Source: Pseudomonas entomophila (GTDB lineage: Bacteria; Pseudomonadota; Gammaproteobacteria; Pseudomonadales; Pseudomonadaceae). From it: a stretch of DNA of 64,000 bases. Within the stretch, counting starts at the first letter, position 1. Each line of letters begins with the position of its first letter. Position numbers and translations under genes: made by a program. Location of the stretch: contig NZ_CP070982.1 in NCBI RefSeq assembly GCF_018417595.1, positions 1,885,501 to 1,949,500 of the forward strand. The letters are read 5' to 3'. Below the pieces are notes generated by a model. It worked only from the letters and a program-made list of their open reading frames with translations, was not told the DNA's origin and did no database searches. This document shows positions 17,762-26,746 of the stretch, piece by piece.

Positions 17762-17977
17762 TCAGCCAACGGCGTGATTTTCGTTGAGTCTATGAATGCC
17801 AGCGGTACCGGTCATGCCGTCCCAATTGTCGCCGCGACCTTCGCGCCAGCCGTTGATCCAGGCCTGGCGAACGGATGGCAGGTTGAAGGGGCAAAGCTCG
17901 CGGGATTTGCCGGTGACCCCATACTGGTAGCCACGTGAATATGCTCTTTCCAACGGATCACGCTTAAGTCTTCTCAT
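17762..17977 (-). CDS. rmf: Ribosome modulation factor RMF
   Basis: A 71-aa basic protein that dimerises 70S ribosomes into inactive 100S particles in stationary phase. MRRLKRDPLERAYSRGYQYGVTGKS and RQAWINGWREGRGDNW are the conserved family segments, and the length is near the family norm. Start at ATG 17975-17977, preceded by GAGGG. A long, GC-rich, hairpin-filled leader precedes it on the minus strand (see 17978-18526), and a strong terminator follows. Growth-phase control is expected from the family. Confidence 0.96.
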   Translation of the reverse strand: MRRLKRDPLERAYSRGYQYGVTGKSRELCPFNLPSVRQAWINGWREGRGDNWDGMTGTAGIHRLNENHAVG

Positions 17978-18526
17978 AGGGTGTTGCCCTCACTTGTTGA
18001 CTGTAATGTCCCGTCGGCCTCTCCGAGGCCGGGCAGAATCGTTCTGCCGGTGTGCGCCCGCTGCCGGCGTGGCGGGCTGAAAGTGCCGTCCCGTTGCGAG
18101 ACGACCTAAGGCCAGTTCTAACGAATGCAGGTCACAGTGTGAATGATCGATTTGTCATAAGGACGTAACCTTTTCGAGGGTGAGGGGATAAGTAAATAAA
18201 TGCGACTGAACCTTGTTTGCCGTTGAGCCCGCTATGATCAGGGTTTAACCAACATTGACGTCAATTGGCCAGCGTTGCTGGATGATGATCGTCATACTTG
18301 CTGATGCGACGAAGGGTCGCCCCTTGCGCCCAGCGTCCTGGAATTTTTAATACTGCCTGACGATCAAAGTTGCTTTCGCCAATGGCGTGGCGGCGATGCG
18401 TCGGGCGGCCCGGTCTTGCGGTTGGTCCGCAAGGCCACCCGGGCGCCTGCTGGAAGGCGTGCGGGCAAACAGCGGCAGGTCGCGCGTCGGCCTGTCATCT
18501 ACCTAGCCAAAGGCTCTGGAACTCTC
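17978..18526. promoter_or_regulatory. 549-bp divergent control region between rmf and rlmKL
   Basis: The rmf-proximal part (18000-18125) holds several hairpins: CGGCCTC/GAGGCCG at 18014-18030, GCAGAA/TTCTGC at 18034-18048, and the GC-rich repeats around 18049-18085. They would lie in the rmf 5' UTR. The middle part (18130-18290) is AT-richer and probably holds the promoters. The rlmKL side has a hairpin CTTGCGG-TTGGT-CCGCAAG at 18415-18433 and stays open in frame with rlmKL without a good start. I see no gene here; a small RNA is possible but not shown. Confidence 0.4.
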
Positions 18527-20719
18527 ATGTCGGACCGTTTCGAACTCTACCTCACTTGCCCCAAAGGTCTCGAAGGCCTGCTCGCCGAAGAGGCGAACCA
18601 CCTGGGCCTGACCGAAGTGCGTGAACACACTTCGGCCATCCGCGGCTCGGCCGACATGGAAACCGCCTATCGCCTGTGCCTCTGGTCGCGCCTGGCCAAC
18701 CGGGTGCTGTTGGTGCTCAAGCGCTTCTCGATGAAGAACGCCGACGACCTGTACGATGGCGTGCATGCCGTCGACTGGGCCGAACACCTGGAAGCCGATG
18801 GCACCCTGGCGGTGGAATTCAGCGGCCATGGCTCGGGCATCGACAACACCCACTTCGGCGCCCTGAAAGTGAAGGACGCCATCGTCGACAAGCTGCGCAA
18901 CCGCGAGGGTCTGCGCCCTTCGGTGGACAAGCTCGACCCCGACCTGCGCGTGCACCTGCGCCTGGACCGTGGCGAGGCGATCCTGTCCCTCGACCTGTCC
19001 GGCCACAGCCTGCACCAGCGCGGCTATCGCTTGCAGCAAGGCGCCGCGCCGTTGAAGGAAAACCTGGCGGCGGCGGTGTTGATCCGTGCCGGCTGGCCAC
19101 GTATCGCCGCCGAAGGCGGCGCCCTGGCCGACCCGATGTGCGGCGTGGGCACCTTCCTGGTCGAGGCGGCGATGATCGCCGCCGACATCGCGCCCAACCT
19201 CAAGCGCGAGCGCTGGGGCTTCAGCGCCTGGCTCGGTCATGTGCCGGCGCTGTGGCGCAAGCTGCACGACGAGGCCCAGGCCCGTGCCCAGGCGGGCCTT
19301 GCCAAGCCACCGCTGTGGATTCGCGGCTACGAGGCCGACCCACGCCTGATCCAGCCGGGGCGCAACAACGTCGAGCGCGCAGGCCTGGGTGACTGGGTGA
19401 AGATCTACCAGGGCGAGGTGGCCAGTTTCGAGCCGCGCCCAGACCAGAACCAGAAGGGCCTGGTGATCAGCAACCCGCCCTACGGCGAGCGTCTGGGCGA
19501 TGAAGCCAGCCTGCTGTACCTCTACCAGAACCTGGGCGAGCGTCTGCGCCAGGCTTGCATGGGCTGGGAGGCTGCGGTGTTCACCGGCGCGCCCGAGCTG
19601 GGCAAGCGCATGGGCATTCGTAGCCACAAGCAGTACGCATTCTGGAACGGCGCGTTGCCGTGCAAGCTGCTGTTGTTCAAGGTGCAGCCCGACCAGTTCG
19701 TCACGGGTGAACGCCGCCAGGCCGCAGTCGAAGAGGGCGAGCCCCGTCGCCAGGCCCCGGTGGCCAGCGAACCGGCGCGTCTGTCCGAGGGGGCGCAGAT
19801 GTTCGCCAATCGCCTGCAGAAGAACTTCAAGCAACTGGGCAAGTGGGCCCGCCGCGAGCAGGTCGATTGCTATCGCGTCTACGATGCCGACATGCCCGAG
19901 TACGCCCTGGCAGTGGATCTGTACCAGGACTGGGTGCACGTCCAGGAATACGCCGCGCCCCGTTCGGTCGATCCGGACAAGGCCCAGGTACGTCTGCTCG
20001 ATGCCCTGGCGGCAATCCCCCAGGCGCTGGGCATCGACCCGCAGCGCGTGGTGCTCAAGCGCCGCGAACGCCAGAGCGGCACTCGCCAGTACGAGCGCCA
20101 GGCCACCGAAGGCCGCTTCCAGGAAGTGACTGAGGGCGGCGTCAAGCTGCTGGTCAACCTCACCGACTACCTGGACACCGGCCTGTTCCTCGATCATCGC
20201 CCGATGCGCATGCGCATCCAGCGCGAGGCTGCCGGCAAGCGTTTCCTCAACCTGTTCTGCTATACCGCCACGGCCACCGTGCACGCGGCCAAGGGCGGTG
20301 CGCGCAGCACCACCAGCGTCGACCTGTCCAAGACCTACCTGGACTGGGCCCGTCGCAACCTGTCGCTCAATGGTTTCTCCGAGCGCAACCGTCTGGAGCA
20401 AAGTGACGTGATGGCCTGGCTGCAGAACAGCCAGGAAAGCTTCGACCTGATCTTCATCGACCCGCCGACCTTCTCCAACTCCAAGCGCATGGAAGGCGTG
20501 TTCGATGTGCAGCGCGATCATGTGGAACTGCTCGACTTGGCCATGGCGCGCCTGGCCCCCGGCGGGGTGCTGTATTTCTCCAACAACTTCCGCAAGTTCC
20601 AGCTCGACGAGCACCTGGGCGCGCGGTATGCCGTGGAGGAAATCAGTGCCCAGACCCTGGACCCGGATTTCGCCCGTAACAACCGCATCCACCGGGCCTG
20701 GCAACTGCGCCTGCGCTGA
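18527..20719 (+). CDS. rlmKL: Bifunctional 23S rRNA (guanine2445-N2)/(guanine2069-N7) methyltransferase
   Basis: A 730-aa fusion of two SAM methyltransferases acting on helix 74 of 23S rRNA, equivalent to E. coli RlmL. N-terminal THUMP region at about residues 1-155, then the RlmL domain with ADPMCGVGTFLVEAAMIAADIAPN and the catalytic NPPYGERLGDE. The RlmK domain, from about residue 400, has RMRIQREAAGKRFLNLFCYTA as the SAM site and FIDPPTFSNSKRMEG as the catalytic motif. The start is ATG at 18527 (MSDRFELYLTCPKGLEGLLA), the normal N terminus; the upstream extension in the same frame is Arg-rich and lacks a ribosome binding site. Confidence 0.96.
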   Translation: MSDRFELYLTCPKGLEGLLAEEANHLGLTEVREHTSAIRGSADMETAYRLCLWSRLANRVLLVLKRFSMKNADDLYDGVHAVDWAEHLEADGTLAVEFSGHGSGIDNTHFGALKVKDAIVDKLRNREGLRPSVDKLDPDLRVHLRLDRGEAILSLDLSGHSLHQRGYRLQQGAAPLKENLAAAVLIRAGWPRIAAEGGALADPMCGVGTFLVEAAMIAADIAPNLKRERWGFSAWLGHVPALWRKLHDEAQARAQAGLAKPPLWIRGYEADPRLIQPGRNNVERAGLGDWVKIYQGEVASFEPRPDQNQKGLVISNPPYGERLGDEASLLYLYQNLGERLRQACMGWEAAVFTGAPELGKRMGIRSHKQYAFWNGALPCKLLLFKVQPDQFVTGERRQAAVEEGEPRRQAPVASEPARLSEGAQMFANRLQKNFKQLGKWARREQVDCYRVYDADMPEYALAVDLYQDWVHVQEYAAPRSVDPDKAQVRLLDALAAIPQALGIDPQRVVLKRRERQSGTRQYERQATEGRFQEVTEGGVKLLVNLTDYLDTGLFLDHRPMRMRIQREAAGKRFLNLFCYTATATVHAAKGGARSTTSVDLSKTYLDWARRNLSLNGFSERNRLEQSDVMAWLQNSQESFDLIFIDPPTFSNSKRMEGVFDVQRDHVELLDLAMARLAPGGVLYFSNNFRKFQLDEHLGARYAVEEISAQTLDPDFARNNRIHRAWQLRLR

Positions 20720-20812
20720 GTCGCGGGACTGCTGGCATGGCTTCTTGCTATTAGCTATAAAGTAGTAGGGGCGAAACCATTCGCAGGACGCTGACGTTGA
20801 CGAGAGTTATCC

Positions 20813-23209
20813 ATGTCGAACCCAGGCGTACCTGCGAAGCTGCCCGGCCGGCTCGGCGACGAGCTGTCCGCCTGGGGCGTGGCCCTGGCGGCGCTGGTCG
20901 TCGGGTGCCTGCTCACGGCTGCGCTGGCCACCGCCACCCATGCCTTCTACAAGCAGCAGTTGCGCCAGCGCTTCGAGCTGCTGGCCAGCGAACGCCATAG
21001 CCGCATCGCCGAACGTTTCGAGGAGCAGGAGCGGCGCCTGGACGGGTTGCGCCGTTTCGTCGGCTACTCCCGCGAAATCACCCCCCGCGAATTTGACGGC
21101 TATGCCCGGCCGCTGCTGCACCGCACCCAGGCCTATTCCTGGGCGCCCCGGGTGGCGGCCGACCAGCGTGAGGCGTTCGAGCAGCATGCGGGCGCCTTGC
21201 TGGCGCAGTCTTATCGCATCCGTGACCGGGATGCCCAGGGGGGCTGGCAGGACGCGCCGCCGCGCGCGTTCTACTACCCCGTGCTGTATACCCAGGCCGC
21301 GAGCCAGCAGGATCAGCCCTATGGCTTCGACCTGCGCGGCCAACCCCAGCGCGAGGCCACCCTGGCCCGCGCTTCCCGCCCGGGGAGCATGGCGGTGTCC
21401 GAGCCGCTGGACATGCTGAACGTGGAGCCTGCCTACACCCGTGGCCTGTTGATGGTCGCGCCAGTGTTCAGCGATGCGACGCCGCTGGATGGCCCGCCCG
21501 GCGGCTATGTCATGGCCTTGCTGAGCCTGCACCAGTTGATCGCCGAAAGCCTGCCGACGGCCGTCGATGACAGCCTGGTGGTACGCATCCTCGACCTGTC
21601 GACCGAAGACAGTCATGAAGTGCTGTTCGACTCGGGCAACAGGCCCGCGCAGATCGGGCTGGCCAGCAGCTTCCTGCTGCGCCTGGCCGATCATCAGTAC
21701 CAGCTCGATATCCGGCCGAGCCTGGGCTTTCTGGTTGCCAACCGTTCCTCTGCCGTCCTGGTGGTCAGCCTGTTGGGTGGCTTGCTCAGCGTGTTGCTGG
21801 CGACGTTGCTGTTCAGCCTGTTCAGCCAGCGTCAACGTGCCCTGGGGCTGGTCGCCCGGCGCACCGCCGAGTTGCGGGTCAGCGAACAGTCGCTCAGGGA
21901 AACCCACAACCAGCTGCGCAGTGTGCTGGATGCCGCGACCCAGGTCGCGATCATCGCCACCAGCCTGCGCGGGGTGATCGGCACCTTCAATGCCGGTGCC
22001 GAGCGCATGTTGGGTTATTCGGCCGATGAGGCGCTGGGGCATCTCACCCTCGAGGATCTGGTCCAGCCCGAGGAGCTGCATCGCCGCGCCCACGCCTTGA
22101 GCGTGCGCTATGGTCGCGAGGTCGGTGCAGGCCAGGCGATGTTCGCCGAAACCGTGCAGGAAGCGGGGGGCGAGCCGGTGGAATGGACGCTGGTGCGCAA
22201 GGACGGCAGCCATTTGCTGGCCAACATGCTGGTGACTGCCGTGCTTGATGAGCAGGGACTTTGGGTCGGTTACCTGGCGATCTGCATCGATGTCACCGAG
22301 CGGCGGCGGGTCCATGAGGCATTGGCGGCCCGCGACCGGCTGCTGGAAAAGCTCAGTGCCGAGGTGCCGGGAGGGATCTATCAATATCGCCTGGATGCTG
22401 ACGGCCACTCGTGTTTCCCCTACGCCAGCGCGGGGTTGCAGGACATCTACGAGGTTGACCTGGCCGAGTTGCGCCGGGACGCCAGCGTCGTGTTCGAGCG
22501 CATCCACCCCGACGACCTGGAGCAGGTGCGGCGCTCGGTACTGTATTCGGCCGAGCACCTGACACCCTGGCGCGAAGAGTACCGGGTGTGCCTGCCGCGG
22601 GCGGGGTTGCGCTGGGTCCGGGGGGAAGCGACGCCGGAGATCGGTGACCATGGTTGTACGTTGTGGCATGGCTACCTGACGGATATTTCCGACCTCAAGC
22701 GGGTGGAAGAAGAGCTGCGCGCGTTGTCGATCACCGATTCCCTTACGGGGATCCATAACCGGCGCTATTTCCAGGAGCGCCTGCGCATCGAGCTGGACCG
22801 TGCCCAGCGGGATGGGCAGGGGCTGGCGGTGATCATGCTCGACATCGACCACTTCAAGCGGATCAACGATCAGTTCGGCCATGCGGTGGGGGATCGGGTG
22901 TTGCGCAGCCTGTGCCAGCGGATCGGCCAGCGGTTGCGGCGTACCGATGTGTTCTGCCGGCTGGGTGGCGAGGAGTTCATGGTGCTATGCCCGGGGAACA
23001 ACGCCGAACAGGCGCGCTTGCTGGCGCTGGAGTTGTGGCAGGGGGTGCGAAGCGTGCCGATAGAGGGGGTGGGGCGGGTGACGGCGAGTTTTGGCGTGGC
23101 CGGCTGGCGGGCGGGGGAGGGAGCGGATGCGTTGTTGTTGCGGGCGGATGCTGGGGTGTATGCCGCGAAGCAGGGGGGCAGGGACCGGGTGGAGGCAGAG
23201 TTGGGGTGA
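20813..23209 (+). CDS. CHASE-PAS-PAS-GGDEF diguanylate cyclase
   Basis: A 798-aa inner-membrane signalling protein. A first membrane helix (about 22-45) and a second (about 310-335, VLVVSLLGGLLSVLLATLLFSLF) enclose a periplasmic CHASE sensor domain, with VGYSREITPREF and YYPVLYTQA. Two PAS domains follow (about 375-495 and 505-625), then GGDEF (about 635-798). The active site is GGEEF at 718-722, so cyclic-di-GMP synthesis is expected. The inhibitory RxxD site (RRTD) lies five residues upstream and is intact. No EAL domain. The ligand is unknown. It is separated from rlmKL by 93 bp. CHASE and PAS assignments are by pattern and less certain than the GGDEF part. Confidence 0.88.
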   Translation: MSNPGVPAKLPGRLGDELSAWGVALAALVVGCLLTAALATATHAFYKQQLRQRFELLASERHSRIAERFEEQERRLDGLRRFVGYSREITPREFDGYARPLLHRTQAYSWAPRVAADQREAFEQHAGALLAQSYRIRDRDAQGGWQDAPPRAFYYPVLYTQAASQQDQPYGFDLRGQPQREATLARASRPGSMAVSEPLDMLNVEPAYTRGLLMVAPVFSDATPLDGPPGGYVMALLSLHQLIAESLPTAVDDSLVVRILDLSTEDSHEVLFDSGNRPAQIGLASSFLLRLADHQYQLDIRPSLGFLVANRSSAVLVVSLLGGLLSVLLATLLFSLFSQRQRALGLVARRTAELRVSEQSLRETHNQLRSVLDAATQVAIIATSLRGVIGTFNAGAERMLGYSADEALGHLTLEDLVQPEELHRRAHALSVRYGREVGAGQAMFAETVQEAGGEPVEWTLVRKDGSHLLANMLVTAVLDEQGLWVGYLAICIDVTERRRVHEALAARDRLLEKLSAEVPGGIYQYRLDADGHSCFPYASAGLQDIYEVDLAELRRDASVVFERIHPDDLEQVRRSVLYSAEHLTPWREEYRVCLPRAGLRWVRGEATPEIGDHGCTLWHGYLTDISDLKRVEEELRALSITDSLTGIHNRRYFQERLRIELDRAQRDGQGLAVIMLDIDHFKRINDQFGHAVGDRVLRSLCQRIGQRLRRTDVFCRLGGEEFMVLCPGNNAEQARLLALELWQGVRSVPIEGVGRVTASFGVAGWRAGEGADALLLRADAGVYAAKQGGRDRVEAELG

Positions 23210-23246
23210 GATAGGTTCCGGCGGCCGGGCGCCGCCCGTGCGGCGT

Positions 23247-23310
23247 ATCGCGGATGAATCCGCTCCTACAGGCCGGCGCCTGACGGTGTAGGAGCGGATT
23301 CATCCGCGAT
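23247..23310. repeat. REP pair (GTAGGAGCGGATTCATCCGC family)
   Basis: ATCGCGGATGAATCCGCTCC at 23247 and its inverted copy ending CATCCGCGAT at 23310 are separated by only 15 bp, between the convergent cyclase and permease genes. Confidence 0.85.
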
Positions 23311-23331
23311 GCGCCGCGCAGGCGGCGCTCG
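23311..23331. repeat. Interspersed GC-rich palindrome (CGAGCGCCGC type), copy 2, partial
   Basis: GCGCCGC-GCAG-GCGGCGCTCGA directly adjoins the REP pair. It matches the palindromes at 2091-2114 and 48846-48869, but its outer left arm is shortened. The abutment of two repeat families suggests insertion of one beside the other. Confidence 0.5.
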
Positions 23332-23365
23332 ATCTCACAGGCGCTGCTGCAGCCCAGGCCTCATC

Positions 23366-24715
23366 TCAAAGAAACACGAACTTGGCAATGAAGATCACGC
23401 ACAGCACCCACAGGCTCGCGGAAATCTCCTTGAACTTGCCGGTCCCCGCCTTCAGCGCCACATAGCTGATGAACCCCAGGGCAATCCCGTCCGCCACGGA
23501 GAACGTCAGCGGCATCATGATCACCGTGACGATCGCCGGAATGCTGTCGGTGGCCTCGTCCCAGTTGATATGCGCCATGCTGCCCATCATCAGCATCGCC
23601 ACGTAGATCAGCGCGCCGGCCGTCGCATAAGCCGGGATCATCCCCGCCAGTGGTGCGAAGAACATCGCGGCGACGAACAGCAGGCCGACCACCACGGCAG
23701 TGAGCCCGGTGCGGCCACCCGCTGCCACGCCTGCGGCACTCTCCACATAGCTGGTCACCGGGGGCACGCCTACCGCCGCGCCAAACACGCTGGAGGCACT
23801 GTCGGCCTTCAATGCCCGCGACAGGTTCTCGATACGCCCGTCAGGCGCCACCAGCCCGGCCCGCTGGGCCACGCCCATCAGCGTGCCGGCGGTATCGAAC
23901 ATGTGCACGAACAGGAACGCCAGCACCACGCTGATCATGCTGACGTTGAACACCCCCGCGACGTCCATGGCCATCCAGGTCGGCGCCAGGCTCGGCGGCA
24001 GCGAGAACACCCCGCCATACTGCACCAGGCCCAGGCCCCAGCCGGCCAGGGTGACACTGATGATGCTGATGAGGATGGCGCCGAACACCCGGTGGTAGCT
24101 GAGCACGGCGATCATCAGGAAGCAGATCGCCGCCAGCAGCGGGCCAGGCTCATGCAACGAACCAAGCTTGATCAAGGTGGCCGGGCTGTCGACCACGATG
24201 CCGGCGGTCTTCAGGCCGATCAGCCCGAGGAACAGGCCCACGCCGGCGCCCATCGCGTGGCGCAGGCTCACCGGAATGCTGTTGAGCAGCCATTCGCGCA
24301 CCCGTGACAAGGTCAGGAACATGAACAGCACGCCCGAGATGAACACCGCGCCCAGCGCGGCCTGCCAGGTGTAGCCCATGGTGCCGACCACGGTGTAGGT
24401 GAAGAACGCATTGAGCCCCATGCCCGGCGCCAGGCCGACCGGCCAGTTGGCGTACAGGCCCATCAGCAGGCAGCCCAGCGCGGCGGCGATGCAGGTGGCG
24501 ACGAAGGCCGCCCCGTGGTCGATACCGGCGTCGGCCATGATGTTGGGGTTGACGAAGATGATGTAGGCCATGGTGATGAAGGTGGTCACCCCGGCGATCA
24601 GTTCGGTCCTGACGGTGGTGCCATGTCGCTTGAGTTTGAAAATCCGCTCCAGCCAGCTCGTTTCGAGCGGTGGGGCGAGATCCAGCGCAGGGGCTTCGGA
24701 TTTGCGGCTTTCCAC
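23366..24715 (-). CDS. Purine (adenine/guanine/hypoxanthine) permease, AzgA/PbuG type NCS2
   Basis: A 449-aa inner-membrane permease of the AzgA-like NCS2 family, probably importing hypoxanthine, guanine or adenine by proton symport. TVRTELIAGVTTFITMAYIIFVNP near the N terminus, GLAPGMGLNAFFTYTVVGTMGYTW and VHMFDTAGTLMGVAQRAGL are family signatures; about 12-14 helices can be counted. The start is the GTG at 24713-24715, with GAGGAG eight bases upstream. Its promoter carries two possible operators (see 24819-24877), and it is divergent from a GntR regulator gene. Location by guaD and xdhABC supports a purine substrate. Confidence 0.88.
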   Translation of the reverse strand: MESRKSEAPALDLAPPLETSWLERIFKLKRHGTTVRTELIAGVTTFITMAYIIFVNPNIMADAGIDHGAAFVATCIAAALGCLLMGLYANWPVGLAPGMGLNAFFTYTVVGTMGYTWQAALGAVFISGVLFMFLTLSRVREWLLNSIPVSLRHAMGAGVGLFLGLIGLKTAGIVVDSPATLIKLGSLHEPGPLLAAICFLMIAVLSYHRVFGAILISIISVTLAGWGLGLVQYGGVFSLPPSLAPTWMAMDVAGVFNVSMISVVLAFLFVHMFDTAGTLMGVAQRAGLVAPDGRIENLSRALKADSASSVFGAAVGVPPVTSYVESAAGVAAGGRTGLTAVVVGLLFVAAMFFAPLAGMIPAYATAGALIYVAMLMMGSMAHINWDEATDSIPAIVTVIMMPLTFSVADGIALGFISYVALKAGTGKFKEISASLWVLCVIFIAKFVFL

Positions 24716-24818
24716 AGCGAGTACTCCTCAAGTCTTTCTTGTTGTTCGAAGCCTGGTCCTGAGCCAACGCACTTGGGGGCTTCGCGAGGGAGGGTGTGGC
24801 AGACGTCCGACCATTTTG

Positions 24819-24877
24819 TTGACTTCTGGGTCAGGAAGTTGCTCGCAGGATTATGCTTTTGTGTACAAAGAATGCAA
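24819..24877 (-). promoter_or_regulatory. Predicted permease promoter with two inverted-repeat operators
   Basis: Minus-strand -35 TTGCAT (24872-24877) and -10 CATAAT (24850-24855) are separated by 16 bp. The palindrome-like TTGTGTACAA (24859-24868), similar in form to TTGTATACAA boxes of FCD-type GntR repressors, lies exactly in that spacer. Downstream of the predicted start is TTGACTTCTGGGTCAGG (24819-24835), a TGAC-N6-GTCA element that recurs twice upstream of xdhA. A further TGTGTACAA (24959-24967) lies on the GntR side. The remainder of this 356-bp gap (24716-25071) is AT-rich, unlike its surroundings, and holds no gene. Confidence 0.5.
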
Positions 24878-25071
24878 ATAATGTTTTATCTTTTGTGCGC
24901 GCAAACGCTCGTACAACAGCTATATAGGGAGTAGGCCACCTGCAGAAACGGGTCAGCCTGTGTACAATGGCGCCATACCTTGGTCCTTCATCTTTTTCCC
25001 GGACTCGCCCCACCCGCTGACAGGTACTACAGTCACGGTCCGACAGGCAGATCCTTCGTGCTCGAGAGCCC

Positions 25072-25830
25072 ATGAACGAACAGCTGCAACCTCTGAAAAA
25101 ACCTGCGCGCACCGGCAAGGCCGGCCGCAGTGGTACCCAGGACGACATCGTCTATGCGCACATCTTCGAGGCGATCCTCGAGCAACGCCTCGCGCCGGGC
25201 ACCAAGTTGAGCGAGGAAGCGCTGGGCGAGATCTTCGGCGTCAGCCGCACCATCATCCGTCGCGCCTTGTCGCGCCTGGCCCACGAGAGCGTGGTGCTGC
25301 TGCGGCCCAATCGCGGCGCGGTGGTGGCCAGCCCGACGGTCGAGGAGGCGCGCCAGGTGTTCTTCTCCCGGCGCATGGTCGAGCGCGCCATCACCGAGCT
25401 GGCGGTGCAGCACGCTACCGTCGAGCAACTCAACGAACTGCGCCAGATGGTCCGCGAGGAGCGTGACAGCTTTTCCCGTGGCGACCGTGGCGCGGGCATC
25501 CGCCTCTCCGGGGAGTTTCACCTCAAGTTGGCCGAGGCGGCCGGCAACGCGCCGCTGGTGAGCTTCCAGCGCAGCCTGGTGTCGCAGACTTCGCTGATCA
25601 TCGCCCAGTACGAAAGCGGCAACCGCTCGCACTGCTCCTACGATGAGCACATGCAACTGATCGACGCCATCGAGGCGCGTGACGCGCAGCAGGCGGTGAG
25701 CCTGATGATGCATCACATGGACCACATCGACAGCAAGCTCAACCTCGACGAGGAAAGCGCCTCGGACGACCTCCACGCGGTGTTCTCGCACCTGCTGCAG
25801 AAAAAGCCCAAGGTCTCGGCCAAGGGTTGA
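25072..25830 (+). CDS. GntR-family regulator, FCD (FadR-like) subfamily, probable purine-uptake regulator
   Basis: A 252-aa transcription factor. Winged helix-turn-helix at about residues 25-90 (LAPGTKLSEEALGEIFGVSRTIIRRALSRLAHESVV), then an FCD ligand-binding domain. The metal-site histidines of FCD proteins appear present: GEFHLKLAEAAGN, YDEHMQLIDAI and MMHHMDHIDSK. The N-terminal 20 residues are basic and flexible. It is divergent from the purine permease gene; the boxes in their shared gap are likely its targets. The effector may be a purine or a catabolite, but that is inference from neighbours. Confidence 0.85.
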   Translation: MNEQLQPLKKPARTGKAGRSGTQDDIVYAHIFEAILEQRLAPGTKLSEEALGEIFGVSRTIIRRALSRLAHESVVLLRPNRGAVVASPTVEEARQVFFSRRMVERAITELAVQHATVEQLNELRQMVREERDSFSRGDRGAGIRLSGEFHLKLAEAAGNAPLVSFQRSLVSQTSLIIAQYESGNRSHCSYDEHMQLIDAIEARDAQQAVSLMMHHMDHIDSKLNLDEESASDDLHAVFSHLLQKKPKVSAKG

Positions 25831-25867
25831 TCGTTTGCCTCGATAGGCAAGCCATTGGGGCCGCTTC

Positions 25868-25902
25868 GCAGCCCGTCGCCGGCAAGCCGGCTCCTGCAGG
25901 GG
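25868..25902. repeat. Single REP-like palindrome
   Basis: GCCGGCAAGCCGGCTCCTGC (within 25868-25902) is a lone REP core between the GntR gene and aqpZ. Only one arm of a usual pair is seen. The remaining gap up to 26047 shows no other clear signal. Confidence 0.5.
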
Positions 25903-26047
25903 GCGGCATGCTGGCGATGGGGCGCGCAGCGGCCCTTGTCATGACTGGCCTTCGGCCAGATACCTGATAAATTTACTAGTTGCAGACCCCTGAAAAATGT
26001 AGTTGGGCTTGCGCAGCTGTTGCGTTCAACTACGTGAGGAAGGGTTC

Positions 26048-26746
26048 ATGACTACGTCCCTCGGTGTGCGCATGGGTGCCGAACTGGTCGGCACTTTCTG
26101 GCTGGTGCTGGGTGGTTGCGGCAGCGCGGTGCTGGCCGCCAGCTCACCTGTCGGCATCGGTGTCCTCGGTGTCGCCTTCGCGTTCGGCCTGACTGTCCTG
26201 ACCATGGCTTTCGCCATCGGCCATATCTCCGGTTGCCACCTCAACCCCGCCGTGTCGTTCGGGCTGGTGGTGGGCGGGCGTTTTCCCGCCAAGGAGCTGC
26301 TGCCCTACGTGATCGCCCAGGTGATCGGGGCGATCATCGCGGCGGCGGTGATCTACTTCATCGCCAGCGGCAAGGCAGGCTTCGAACTGTCCAGCGGGCT
26401 GGCGTCCAATGGCTACGCCGAGCACTCGCCAGGCGGATATACGCTGGCGGCCGGTTTCGTCAGTGAAGTGGTGATGACGGCGATGTTCCTGGTGGTGATC
26501 ATGGGGGCTACCGATGCCCGTGCGCCGGCTGGTTTCGCGCCGATCGCCATCGGCCTGGCCCTGACCCTGATCCACCTGATCTCGATCCCGGTGACCAACA
26601 CCTCGGTGAACCCCGCGCGCAGCACGGGGCCGGCGTTGTTCGTCGGTGGTTGGGCCCTGCAACAGCTGTGGCTGTTCTGGGTGGCGCCGCTGATCGGGGC
26701 GGCGATCGGCGGCGCACTGTACCGGGGGCTGGCCAAGCAGCCTTAG
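26048..26746 (+). CDS. aqpZ: Aquaporin Z
   Basis: A 232-aa six-helix water channel of the MIP family, matching the 231 residues of E. coli AqpZ. The two half-helix motifs are HLNPAVSFG and [25 protein letters not shown] and the final NPARS carry the His and Arg of the narrow, water-selective filter, so glycerol transport is unlikely. Start ATG 26048 follows an AGGAAGGG ribosome binding site; an open extension upstream is rejected. Its stop overlaps the stop of the convergent guaD by 4 bp (26743-26746). Its place inside a purine cluster has no obvious metabolic reason. Confidence 0.95.
   Translation: MTTSLGVRMGAELVGTFWLVLGGCGSAVLAASSPVGIGVLGVAFAFGLTVLTMAFAIGHISGCHLNPAVSFGLVVGGRFPAKELLPYVIAQVIGAIIAAAVIYFIASGKAGFELSSGLASNGYAEHSPGGYTLAAGFVSEVVMTAMFLVVIMGATDARAPAGFAPIAIGLALTLIHLISIPVTNTSVNPARSTGPALFVGGWALQQLWLFWVAPLIGAAIGGALYRGLAKQP

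Noticed and set aside
18130..18145. TCACAGTGTGA near 18133 as a CRP/Vfr site
   Set aside because: The half-sites are in the reverse order and far too close (1-bp spacer) compared with TGTGA-N6-TCACA.
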